From assembly GCF_030936135.1 (NCBI RefSeq), contig NC_082595.1, forward strand, positions 12,996,430 to 13,060,429: a DNA stretch of 64,000 nt. The letters are read 5' to 3'. The stretch is from Gavia stellata. Its lineage: Eukaryota; Chordata; Aves; Gaviiformes; Gaviidae. The position numbers and the translations under genes were made by a program. Position 1 is the first letter of the stretch. Each line of letters opens with the position of its first letter. Positions 51,933 to 62,840 of this stretch are shown here, piece after piece. The notes under the pieces are model-generated. The model saw only the letters and a list, made by a program, of their open reading frames with translations. It was not told where the DNA came from and ran no database searches.

Positions 51933-51958
51933 GTGACTCCATCCCCAGAGCTCAGGGG

Positions 51959-51963
51959 ATTGG
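51959..51963 (-). promoter_or_regulatory. CCAAT box of the putative HAAO proximal promoter
   Basis: CCAAT on the minus strand in the context ccaaCCAATcccc, about 100 bp upstream of the HAAO ATG. No TATA box is visible in the adjoining 250 bp and the region is not CpG-rich. This fits a tissue-restricted promoter, but is inference from a five-base motif. Confidence 0.35.
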
Positions 51964-52059
51964 TTGGTGGAAGAGGTGTCTTCGGGCTTGAGTGTCAAAG
52001 GGGACAGGTCCATCAGCCAAAGGTTACTTTGTAAAGAGTCCTAATGCTCCAGCGGCTTA

Positions 52060-52072
52060 GCTAATAATTGAC
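52060..52072. promoter_or_regulatory. HNF1-like palindrome upstream of HAAO
   Basis: GCTAATAATTGAC matches the HNF1 consensus GTTAATNATTAAC except at two symmetrical positions. It lies about 200 bp upstream of the HAAO ATG. HNF1 factors drive liver and kidney genes, where HAAO is mainly expressed, so a functional site is plausible. Chance occurrence in AT-rich DNA is also possible. Confidence 0.3.
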
Positions 52073-55000
52073 TACTGTTCTTAAAACATATATTTTCATC
52101 AGAGACTTATTCTGCCCACAGGAGGTTTCTTAATTCTCTTTACTGCATCAGCTGGAGCGTGTATGTTACCCCTCTACAAAAACTGCCTTGTTACATAGAC
52201 AAACTGATAGTTAGGAAAACAGGCAAGACTTGGGCATGCACACCCTTCGAGTCTAATATAGAAACAGGTTTCAAAGCTAAATGCAAGTTGAAAGCAGTTG
52301 GTCAAAGTTTAGTTACATATAATATATATAAGAAGTATTTTTATACATGCACAACTATACATAGGTGGTTCAGGCTTGATAAGAGCCCTGTTTCCTTTTC
52401 CCACCTCCCATCAACCTTGTTAGGCTGAATGTTTGGGGGTGTGTGTTTGAAAATATTGGGATCTTCTTCTGTCAGATAACAAAAATAAAGATATCTCTTG
52501 CATTTGTAAGACCAAAAGCAGCTGTCAGTAAATGCTCATTTTAATTTGATCCACTCTTTGCCAATGTTCCCTTTGGGAAAGTGCAGCATATTGTCATCAA
52601 ATTATCAGGCAAACAAGAAACTGAGAACCACCAGGCATTCCTGATCTGTATTGGTCTTTATTGCCTCACTAGTTTCTGTTCAATGTCTACATAGTTCCTA
52701 CGGGACTGCTCACTCTGTTCCCTGCCACCCCTATTTTTTAGTAAGTAAATGTATAAACATTTATTTTCAGACTTGAAATACATGAAATGGGTGGTAAACA
52801 AAAAACACCAAGACATTACAAAATTTTAGCACTTTTCAGTTGCTCTTGACATAGCTTAGTCTACTGGTCATATCTACGCTGTGCTTAGTGGGTGAATGTG
52901 GATGAGTATAAGGTTATAACATGATTTGTTCAAATTGAGTGGTACATTCTCCATGGCTTGCACGTTTGAGCAGTGCAGCTGCTGGACTGAAGAGTCAGTA
53001 TGCTGGAACAGTACAAATTTGGGAGTTCTTTACCTTATACCATTATACTTTTCCAATGGAAGAAAGCAATGGAGTGTGAGTTTGAACTAATACCATGCTC
53101 TTATTCCAGTATGTGTAAGGGTGACTCTGTTTTACCTTCATCTCTATCACTTCTTTGCAGTTTAGTTTAAACTAATTACATAATTGATAAAAAAAATCCA
53201 TTTATTTTGGGATAAAAAGATCCACATGTGGATTACAGTTCCACTATATTAGTACAATCACAATGGGACTGGGAATAATTTCCTCTGAAATAAGCCCAAA
53301 GTAATTATTATTTCACTCGATTATAAAAAGAACCCCACATTATTTATTTAGCACATTAAATTTCTACCATCAGAATGGCTGTTGTGAGATACCAGTGCAT
53401 GGCAAAGTCATGAGGCCTGGTTTTGGACCTACGGACAGGGCCATTTCAGTGCTTTTTATACTGTAGGCTGCTGGCATGCTATTCAGCTGTGAAGGAAAGA
53501 GATCTTCTATTTAAAATGCACTTTCACTTAGGGGATTGTGACCCAGCCTGGTGGGACCAGGAGATCTGCAGACACTCTATTTTAACGACCATGGGTTTGT
53601 AAAGCTCTATCTCATCATTACTAACATGTATTGCAAAGCAGGACTCCGTTTGTCGGGTATGAAAACCAAGAGATTGTACAAAGCCACAGCGGGGAAAAAT
53701 ACAGATCCTGGAATTGATAGAGCCAAGCCTTGTTCACCACAATATTAATGTGCCAGTTGTAACTGCAAGGCTATTGTCTGCAACCCCTACTCTAATCTCT
53801 AGTCTCCACTTTTTTCCACTAGGCAGAGTACAAGGTACTATAACCTGCAGAGAAAACTATCTCAGTCGCAGGCTGATAAATCCATTTTGTGGCTAGAGTG
53901 AGGTATGAAAACCCAATAGCTAGACCTACTCAGGGAGGAAACAAATGAAGTTCACTTATCATATTCACTGTTGGTATGAAGCTGAGGTTATTATCACAGG
54001 GTAGCATTTTCTGCAACATTCTGAAATCAACAGGTTTTGAAAAATGCAGTTAATGGCCTCTCCATGTGTATAACAGGTATAAGGGAACATTGCTTTTTTT
54101 TTTTTTGAGGAGGGCTAAGAAATGGTCTGCAGGGCCTGGAAGTGTACTGGGCCATGAAAGCCTGTTTCTGGGAAGTGTATTGGAGAGGCAAAGTAAAGAG
54201 CCAGCGTTGCAGTCTCTGTAAGACCCAAGTAAATACATACATCTTGTGACCTGATTAGGGTCTGGATTTTTCTTTCTAGCCTACTTTGCAATGACTTTTC
54301 ACATCCATCAAAGCCTGTTCCAGCAGCAGGGTTTCTGCTTTCACTTTCAGCTCAGATCCTTCCCTTTCTGCAAAGGTAAGGACTCAATTTGTCAGCTTTT
54401 GCTGCCAGAGAAGCGCAAGAGTACTGAAGCACAAAACTGCTACGCAAAAATAATCCATCTTTTGCATTAAGGGTGCAGGAAAAAAGCGGTAGTGGAAAAA
54501 ACTGAGTTTAGGACAGCAGCTACTCTATTTTTCTGCTTTCCTCAAGCACCAGACCTATCAGAGACTTAAATTTACTAGCTGGTGTCCAGCAAGCAGCACA
54601 TGCTAACAGAAAGCACACAAGCTAAATATTGCGTTTCTAGTTAGAAGAGGTATTCAGGTTCGTTCACCAGGATTTTTGTCTGCACTAAAGTGGTATTTGG
54701 TCATTTTTCCGTTACTCCCTATATTCATTGTTTTTCACCTAAAGAACTGATGATAAAGACCTAGAATGGTTTAGAGCCCCTGGGAAGGGGTCAGGGAAAT
54801 AGACCATAAAGCCAGCAAGCACGGATGCTGCCCGCTCCGCTCTGCCCATTCTACCCTTGAAAGCAAAGAGGAATTGGCTCTTAAGCCTTGTTTTTTTCAC
54901 ACTTAGTGCTAAGAAGTATTCTGAAAAAATCTTCACCAGGGGAGGTTTGCATTCATCAGCAATTTGAGTGCAAAATCCTTTTAGTATTATTTCAATGTTG

Positions 55001-57042
55001 TCTTTCTGTCCTTATGCAATACAGAGACTGATTTATCTACATTGGTGTTAAATTATGGAGTTACACTGAAGTGATAATCTGGAGATTCTGCAAGCAGCAG
55101 GAGGCAAGTAACTTTCTGCGGCATTGGGACAGCTTTAACTTCTGCTTTTTATCTTTTTTTTTTTAATATTGTGAAGAAATGGAAAAAGGAAGACATAGAT
55201 ATGACTAAATAATCTATTTCACTCAGTTGAACACGCTTCCTATTTTTGGCCTATTCTGTGCTTTTTCTGTTTGTTCTTTGAGAACAAATACAAATGAAGT
55301 ACTCTTTAAAAAAATGAAAAATTATTTATATTAAAAGCCCCTATATAGTTGCTGAAAACAAAAATTCAAGTCAGTAACAAACATACTGCTTGAACCCAAA
55401 TACAGTTATGTTCCCACAAACTAATTCACGTGGCCAAATTTCACTGTTGTATTGCTAAACATACTATTAAGGGCCTCAGTCTCTGTGGGGACAAACTTAA
55501 GAAGCAAGTGAACCATGTAGCACAATGGAAGAGTTAAAGATCCCACAAAAACTACTCGAATCTGCACCATTATCACTGTTACTTCTATGCGAAGGCTAAT
55601 TAAAATACAACAAGCAGTGACTATCATCTGTATAAATACCAAAATTAGACTCACTGAGTCCTTGCTCTTTCCTGAGCCTAAGGTTAAATCTGCAATAAAG
55701 AGCTTGACTGTATGTTCACAGCTTCAGCTTTGATTCTTCCCAACATTCTTGTATTTTCCAAAAAAAGCACTTGTTTGGATGAAATTATGTTCACAGCAAT
55801 CTTTGCGTGATACAGAATATTTTATTTCCTAGTGTAATGATGCACTGCTAAGGGTAATGAAGGCAGTTGTCATTTACTGGTATGCCAACTAAACCTATGT
55901 GATGATGGAAAATTTCTGTAAGAAATGAACTGTCAGTTTTCTCTTTTTCCCCATGCCAGCCACCTTCATCAATGGTCAGATACAGCACTTGCACGTTACT
56001 TCACCTGTCAATGGTGTATACCACCGAAACATATTTTAAGTAATGCCCACAATAATAGTACCAACAACAGAACAACTTCCTTGACAAGTGAGAAGCACCT
56101 TGTCTCCATTCAAATCAATCTCAAAAGGTTTCAGCTCATTTATGGATCAGAGGTGGGGGGAGGAGGTAATGAAGTCACACATAACTGCCACTCAGTCTGT
56201 CAAGAGTTGGAAGATCAGTGCTATTTACTTAAAACTGGCTGAGTGCCTGTCACCTGTGGCTAGACCACCAATAGTTCATTTTTAGAGGCCATGGAAGTCC
56301 AAGCACTGTGTAGCACTCTTTACAACCACGCACTATAATGAAAGGCCCAGAGCTTGTTGCTTTGCACACAGTAAAGTAGCTGTAGAAAGGAAAATGCTCT
56401 CTAGTACTTATGTCAGTAACCCAACAGAGCCGTCTAGGAAAGTAAATATGGTGACAATGCCTAACTGTGGGTGGAAAAAAAGAAAGACAGTGTTGGAGCA
56501 TTGCTTGGGTTTAAATACTGCTGATGCCAATTAAGTTTACCATCTTCCTGCCACATAAAGATAAGACAGATCTGACTGCAGAATAAATCCATGTTAGTGG
56601 TATACTTTACCAATAAACGTGCATTAAGCTGCACGTTTTCTTCTAGTAACTGTTTCTAAGCATGTCATACAGCATATATACACTGTGTTGTTTCTATGTG
56701 TAAGTAATGTTAGCCTTTTAGATCTAGTCAGCATTTTCGTATCAGAGCACCTGATTCCACCCTTGAATTTTATAAAAGAGGAAGACAAAACCTTCAGGTA
56801 TTGAAACGAGCAGTTTAGACCCTGTATGTGTGACATCTATATTACGGATGCTCTGTACTTACTAAAATACAGTGAAGTAAGGTGAAGTCAGTACAGAGGT
56901 AAAGTGAGCCCTCAGTGAATTATCCATACGGGATAACCCCTCATATTTTTGGTTATTTCTATTAAGCATAATTCAAAAATACTTTTATATGATTCCTTTC
57001 AACTTGTACTACTTATTTTGAAAGTGCAAGAGCACCCCTCGC
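52073..57042. other. Upstream flank of HAAO, no gene seen
   Basis: 5 kb of AT-rich DNA between the HAAO promoter area and the CpG island. A hydrophobic 77-codon minus frame (55654-55421) has no family I recognise. Confidence 0.6.
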
Positions 57043-57054
57043 GTTGCACGCAAC
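57043..57054. promoter_or_regulatory. Perfect inverted repeat GTTGC-AC-GCAAC
   Basis: A 12-bp palindrome just upstream of the CpG island. It resembles RFX (X-box) and C/EBP sites but its half-site spacing fits neither exactly. Confidence 0.25.
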
Positions 57055-57269
57055 AACGGTGGAGCAGCAAGCAGACTGCAAAGCCCTTGAGTGTGCAGCT
57101 AGTCACACGACAGGGATAATGATTTAATTTACTGGCAGTACTTAGTTGCTTTTCTCTCTGGCTTAGACCCGAGCACGACAGACGGGTGCATTACTTCCCC
57201 GCTGATGCGCATTACTGTGAGGATGAACTTCGTTGACCCAGAGGCCAATGCCTCTCACCAAAGGCCGTC

Positions 57270-57376
57270 AGGAGGTTTGGTCCCGCACGACCCGGGGCCG
57301 GGGCCTGTCTGCCTCGTTTCCCGAGTACGGAACTGCGGTGACCGCTTCAGCCGCCAGCAATGCCTGCGGGTGGGAA

Positions 57377-57410
<34 letters not shown>

Positions 57411-57890
57411 GCCGCTCCCAGTATCCGCCGGTCACCTGCAGCTGCCCCGGCCGAGCGACCGCCCCGGCCAGAAGTGGCCGGAAGCTGCGCAGGGGGCGGC
57501 GCGGCGCCGAGACGGCCGCGGGCCGCGCTCCCTGCCCCGCCCCGCGCGGCAGGCTCCGCCCGCACGGCGGAGGGGGTCGGGCTCTCCCCGCCGCCGCGCC
57601 GGCGGCCATCCCCACGGCCGCCCGCCCGGCGGGGCGGCCGGGGGCGGGAGGGCTTTGTCCCGAGCACCGCAGCCGCAGTCTTTCTTCCCGTGCTTGGCGG
57701 CGGCGCCCTCCCCGAGGGGCGCAGCGTCCACCAACTCCCTTTTCCCCTCCCCGTGCCGCTGTTAACGGCTGTTAACGACGAGAGCGCGGCCCAGGCAGAG
57801 AACCGGGGCCGCCCAGGGCAGCTGCCCAGCGCGGGGCGCAGGCGGGCGTTCCGCTGTCCTTCCCCCGCCAGGGCCGGGCGAGCCCTTGAT
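57270..57890. promoter_or_regulatory. CpG island with 31-nt G run
   Basis: This is the only strongly GC-rich, CpG-dense stretch in the window, with several GGGCGG-type Sp1 boxes (around 57491, 57540 and 57630). A pure run of 31 G lies at 57377-57407. Overlapping open frames here on both strands are low-complexity by-products of GC content. It may serve a 5' non-coding exon of HAAO (5.4 kb away), an unannotated non-coding RNA, or the open chromatin of the adjacent tRNA gene. I cannot tell which. Confidence 0.75.
57377..57407. repeat. Poly(G) tract, 31 nt
   Basis: Longest homopolymer of the window, inside the CpG island. Able to form G-quadruplexes on the plus strand; length is prone to sequencing error. 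Confidence 0.9.
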
Positions 57891-57918
57891 AAACTGTTCG
57901 GGAGGAGTTAGTGTCAGG

Positions 57919-58012
57919 GCTCCAGTGGCGCAATCGGTTAGCGCGCGGTACTTATACAGCAGTACAAAGCCGAGCAATGCCGAGGTTGTGAGTTCGAGCC
58001 TCACCTGGAGCA
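57919..58012 (+). tRNA. tRNA-Ile (anticodon UAU) with 20-nt intron
   Basis: This is an intact nuclear tRNA gene that decodes AUA. The acceptor stem GCTCCAG pairs perfectly with CTGGAGC (58005-58011), with A as discriminator. The D-stem GCGC/GCGC, anticodon stem CGGTA/TGCCG (57946-57950 with 57978-57982) and T-arm GTGAG/CTCAC all form. The anticodon TAT is at 57953-57955. A 20-nt intron (57957-57976) follows base 37, the canonical site. Exon sequence appears identical to vertebrate tRNA-Ile-UAU as I remember it; only the intron differs. The A-box (TGGCGCAATCGG) and B-box (GAGTTCGAGCC) promoter elements are intact and a T5 terminator follows. It sits at the edge of a CpG island. Confidence 0.97.
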
Positions 58013-58018
58013 CACAGC

Positions 58019-58023
58019 TTTTT
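58019..58023 (+). terminator. RNA polymerase III T5 terminator of tRNA-Ile
   Basis: Five T residues six bases after the end of the mature tRNA, the usual pol III stop signal. Confidence 0.85.
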
Positions 58024-59987
58024 GGGAGGGAAAACGGGCTTTTTTGGGACTTGGCTGTGCTCCGATGGAAGAAAGAAAAAAAGTTCACAGAAAAATTATG
58101 CAGCCGTGGCGGCAGCGTGGGCCCGCACCAGCGCGCCGTGTTGCGCCCTCAGGCCTCTGCTGTGGGTTTTGGTGTGCGGGAGCAGTGGGGCCCACCGTGC
58201 TGTGAAAAGTGGGTAGTGGCCGTCAGGGCAGTGCAGGAGGGGAGTGCTGGCGTGGGGCTTCTTACTGTTGAAGTTTGCGTGTTTATGTTTGGTTACAGCG
58301 ATACGTGCTCACGTATCAACACCAGTTCGGTGTGTTCAGAGCAGCTTGTCAGCGTGGAATAACGAATGCTTTCCTGGTAGGAGCTGCTTGTGTGAAACTG
58401 CAGGAAATAACCTTTATTTTATACTGTGGTGTTTAATACAGAGTGCAAGTAAATATTGTCTTGTGCGCTCACTACAACTAAGCAGTAACAAAATCACCCC
58501 CCTTGCCTTGCCTCCTGCGGCAGTGACAGTCTTTGTAACTCCTCATTACCTTGGTAATGCTTTACAAATGTGTAGGCCGTAGCAGGAAGGAAAATAATGA
58601 AAATAATTTCAGATTCCTTTTCACAACTTGAGAGGCAGCAGGGCCACGGGAAAAGGGCAGCTTCCTGAGAGAGAAAGCTGGGGGACACTGCCTGAACGTT
58701 TAGGCCCAGACCTTGTGAATCCACCTCTGTGTTAACATCTAGTCTACTACTTTCACAGTGCAATTTACATCAAAAAGTTCAGTGAGACCCTCAAGATCCT
58801 GCAGCCAGAGGCACCTTTACTGCCCAGATCAGCCCACTAGCGTCTGTACTGCAGGCGTTAACTCCCTGAAGTGCCACTTCGAGGTTTTTAATTACCACTC
58901 CTTCCCTATTCTAGTTACCGCGTTGTCCCCTCTGAATTTTGCATGAACTTCGCCACTGATTTCAGTGATGGCGTGGTCACGACCGAAGTGTGCGCCATAT
59001 CAGTATAAAGAAGTCTAAATCAACAAGAGAGATCTGTAATATATCAAAGGGTAAACAAAATTCATCCTTTGCTTGCAGCGAGTCTTGCGTTCTCTCCTTC
59101 ACACAGGAGTGCCATGACCCAGTGCTGAGGAGTGCGGGCAGTAGAGAGGAGTGTTTGCAGATGTATGGGAAATACTAAAAAATTAAAATGCTGCTTTTGT
59201 GTAACTGCAAAAAAACCCCAAAAAACTAGCAGAGGGAGGAGGACTCCTTTCCCTGGACAGAGACCACTTTTTTCAGAAATTGAGTGGGGACGGTGCTCCC
59301 TCTTCCCTCTCCCCCCTCCCTGCACCCCTGTGTGCCTCCAGGCACAGGCAGTGGCTCCTGAGCTCCCTCACCAAGGAGGACCCGCTGGTTTGCATTTGGG
59401 GTCTTGCTTGGGTGTGCTGGTGGGGGCTGATGGTGGAATTTTTGGCAAATATGTGGTACACAAAGCAGATGCTATTCGTTGCACTCACAGCTTCTTTGCG
59501 ACTTGCCTCTGCAGTGCCAGAGAGCAGCCGGGACAAGCAGTGAGAGCTGTGTGGTGTGTGGCCTTCTCCACAAGACCTCCTTCATCCCCTCGGTCCTACC
59601 TTGGGTTTTACTCTCGCTCCAAGATCATTTTTGTCTTGCCTCTGGAAAAAAAAAAAGAAACAAAAGATCAAAATCACCATGTGAGGCAACACTTGTTTGC
59701 ATTCGTGCCACAGAGGCCTTACCTCCCGATTGACTGCTATGCCTGGCACCGGAGGGAAACGTGTTCTGCAAGGGGGATTTCACACTGACAATCGTGCTAA
59801 ATCAGAACAGTTTATGGGGATTTACCAGAAATCCCTGTATAATGAAGGAATGTTATTTATCTAAAGGGTATTTACAAAATAAAGTGAACCGCTGCTAAAG
59901 CATGAGAGCTTCCTGACAGAGGCAGGGCTGTGAAATAAGACGGAATAAGCCTCTGCGGAGCAGTGCAGCTCGCTGCGGCCTGGCATG

Positions 59988-59998
59988 GGCGCCATGTT
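59988..59998 (-). promoter_or_regulatory. YY1 consensus motif
   Basis: AACATGGCGCC on the minus strand fits AANATGGCGNC. In vertebrates this motif often sits just downstream of transcription starts with the ATG inside it. The local sequence (59930-60250) is moderately GC-rich. A 44-codon frame opens from this ATG on the minus strand (59995-59861) but resembles nothing I know. Confidence 0.35.
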
Positions 59999-61819
59999 GG
60001 AGCTGAGGTTTGTGAGTCTTTTATTTACTTCCCCGGGGAGCTGCTGCAGGGAGGACGTGAGCCCGGGTGCCCCTGGGGGAGCAGCTGTGCCCGAGGAAGG
60101 GGGATGAGGTTTTGGCCTCGGAGCAGTTTCTCGAGGGTGCACGAGGAGCCTGTCCTCACGTGGTGCTGCGCTGGGGCAGCTGTGCTGCTGCCGCCATGGC
60201 CTTGCCAGCTCAGATGGGGTGAAGTGGGGAGTGCCTGGTCTGTCACTTGTGTTTACAACTTTGGCCTGAAAAATAGGTGTCTTGCAGGCATGTGAAAAGA
60301 AAGTGTATGTTTTTGTTTACACTAAGGGGTTTTGGTTTTGGGTGTTTTTTGGTCCCGAGTTGTTGGTTAATGCTTTAATGCTAGTTGGCAGTGGCTTATA
60401 TAGATCTAAGTGTGTATTTATATACGTATGTATATGAATAGGATACCTTTACACCATTACGGGAGAACTCCCAATGTCTGTACGTGAGTTTTAGATACTT
60501 TCTAAATCTTTAATGTACACAGATGATGTATTTAGAAAACACCTGTGTGTGAGTGACGCGAAGTGCCAGCTGTACTAATGTGATCTGGAGAGAGGTAATC
60601 CCTCCTTTCCCCTCCTGTCTCTTCCCCAAATAATCATGTGGTTCACCTGTGCCTTGTTTTCCTTTTGAGAAACAACTGCCAGACCTTATTCTCCCCGCTG
60701 TGAGCCACTGCCTGGTGTTCATCCCTGTCCTCGCAGGGGGTGGCTGGGGAGCCCTGGCCTCAGTCTGGGGGCTGCTGTCAGCTGAGAAGGACTTGGACAG
60801 GCCATAGATGCTCCTGGAAGTGCCCTTGGGAGGAGAGGTTCCCCATGGTGAGTGTTCCACGCTGCCTGGTTTACCTATGGGCTTGCCTCTTCTAGCCTAT
60901 GCCATGTTGTTTATTTCTCTGTTAATTTGCCTGGTGTAAATGGCATGTCTGCAGGCCTGTATCTCCCCAGCTCCTCCGAAATCCTTCCCAGGTCCCTTTT
61001 AAAAAGGTCCCTCCTCTTAAGATTTGTGTTACTCTTCATTTAATGTTGCGTATGGACTATGTGTTCTCTATAGGCTTATTCTGGCTGCTTTGAGTTCCCA
61101 TTGACTGTGGAAAGAAAAAGGGCTCGCTTACAGAGGCAGATAGACTTTACATGCCTGTTGCTTATAGTTGGAGGGAGAATATACAAAGATATAGCTATTG
61201 CCTGATTATGGAGAATTAGTAGTAATCAGGTTAGGCAGCAGGCTTTGCATTTATCCCTATACGATCTTGCTCAGATGGGAGTCCCACTGGAATGGGAGAT
61301 GGAGGATCTAGGAGAAAGAAAGACAGGCTCACAAAGAATAGCCCTTCCTGACGTTTGTTTATAAAACTGGCAACTTTTGTTTCTGGTATGTTAGTACAGT
61401 TTTGGTGTTTGTGAGGCTCTTAAGTGTTTGCTTAACTTAAGTTTCTTTGAATGTATCAGTCAGGAACTTTCCATAATCTTGGGGCTTGCAAGTCCTAACA
61501 AATGCCTGTAAAAGCCTATGATAAAGACTCGGCCCACCTAATTGTTTTGAAACCGAAGTAGTAAATATTGTTAGTCTTTACAGATAGTAAATAGCCAGTG
61601 AGAGTCTGCTCTTCATATCTCTTCCAATAGATGGCACTGTGGTCCCACAAAGTGAAAAAGAAAAACCGAAGCAAAGCATTCCCAGACATCCTAAAAATAG
61701 AAATCACTTGCCAAATGCTCCCCTGTGCACAGCAGAGAACAATAGGCAAAAATTCCAAGGGTTGCTTAGAAAACAAAGTCCACTGGAGGTATAGATGCGT
61801 TTGGGTTTTGTTTTGGCTT

Positions 61820-61833
61820 CCCCCCCCCCCCCC
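61820..61833. repeat. Poly(C) tract, 14 nt
   Basis: Uninterrupted run of C between T-rich and mixed sequence. Confidence 0.9.
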
Positions 61834-62505
61834 GCCTTGTATGTAACATCTTGAGAACCTTTCTGAAATGAAAATCTATTGCTTAGTGGTGGTTGGAGTA
61901 ACGGAGGTGGCTGGGGTATATCATGTTTTTTAAGTCTGTATGAATTCAGTACTCTGTCAGAGTGCCAGCATAGCAGGCCTGGCTTAGATTCTCTTGAACA
62001 AATTTTTCAAAGAATAGCTGGTGTTAGAGGCTTTCGTACAGTGCTGCCTAAAGGCCAGGCGGCTGCTTCCCACTGAGGGTGCCCGTGCTATGGAGGTATT
62101 AGGCTTGGAAGCAGCAGATGGGAGGAGAGGAACAAAACGTAGGTGGTTGCAAACCATGGGGAAGGACTCTTTTTTAAAACAAATAGAAATATGCTGCTTT
62201 TGTGAGGGGAAAGATAATGTAAGGGGTGGGAGGGAGAGTCAGATGGTCACATGGAAGCCTTCCTTGGTGAAGAGAAGGGCTGAAAGATTAAGTGGATAGT
62301 TGGGCTCATACAGGTTGACAGAAGGAGAAGTGAGAAGAACTTGTAAGATTAGCAGAAAAGCAAGCTCAGAAAGAGAAGGAATTCATGCATTGCTCTCTGA
62401 AACCAGGAAAGTGGATGTTACAAGGACAGAACAAGAGCAAAAGGGAGAGGGGAGGGAGACAAAGAAAGAAAAGGAGGAGGGAACAGAGGGAGCAGGTAGA
62501 AGAAC

Positions 62506-62812
62506 ATAGAATCATAGAATGGTTGGGTTGGAAGGGACCTTAAAGATCATCTAGTTCCAGCCCCCCTGCCATGGGCAGGGACACCTTCCACTAGACCAGG
62601 TTGCTCAAAGCCCTGTCCAACCTGGCCTTGAACACTTCCAGGGATGGGGCATCCACAGCTTCTCTGCGCAACCTGTTCCAGTGCCTCACCACCCTCATGG
62701 TGAAGAATTTCTTCCTTATATCTAACCTCAATCTACCCTCTTTCAGTTTAAAGCCATTACCCCTTGTCCTACCGCTACATGCCCTTGTAAAAAGTCCCTC
62801 TCCAGCTAGGTA
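62506..62812 (-). mobile_element. CR1 LINE 3' end, 5'-truncated
   Basis: Read on plus, it begins with the reversed tail catagaatcatagaatggtt, then 'gttggaagggaccttaaaga' and ends near 'gtccctctccagct'. This is the avian CR1 3' end in minus orientation. Compared with the first copy it looks well preserved. An 18-nt A run follows shortly after the truncation point. The open frame across it is a residue, not a gene. Confidence 0.95.
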
Positions 62813-62822
62813 AGGAAGCTTT

Positions 62823-62840
62823 AAAAAAAAAAAAAAAAAA
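62823..62840. repeat. Poly(A) tract, 18 nt
   Basis: Run of A located about 10 bp beyond the truncated 5' end of the minus-strand CR1 copy. Confidence 0.9.

Larger units (their letters stand above)
58024..62505. other. Flank downstream of the tRNA gene, no gene proven
   Basis: GC content declines gradually from the CpG island. Contains the YY1-like motif, a 218-codon plus frame (59132-59788) that looks like chance, and a poly(C) tract. A non-coding transcript starting in the CpG island could run through here, but I cannot show splice sites. Confidence 0.5.

Noticed and set aside
55421-55654. Hydrophobic 77-codon minus frame suggesting a membrane protein
   Set aside because: It has no receptor motif and no flanking exons; hydrophobic frames are common in T-rich strands.
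57205-57911. Several overlapping frames of 100-186 codons on both strands
   Set aside because: They are produced by GC-rich sequence and the G run, with Gly, Pro, Arg and Ala low complexity in every frame. None has a recognisable domain.
59132-59788. 218-codon plus-strand open frame
   Set aside because: It overlaps other frames, has no family resemblance and has the composition of moderately GC-rich non-coding DNA. A lone frame of this size is expected by chance in 64 kb.
60326-60356. Telomere-like 'ggggttttggttttggg'
   Set aside because: There is only one short stretch, no vertebrate TTAGGG array, and it merges into ordinary GT-rich low complexity.
62601-62813. 70-codon plus frame
   Set aside because: It is the antisense of a CR1 3' end.
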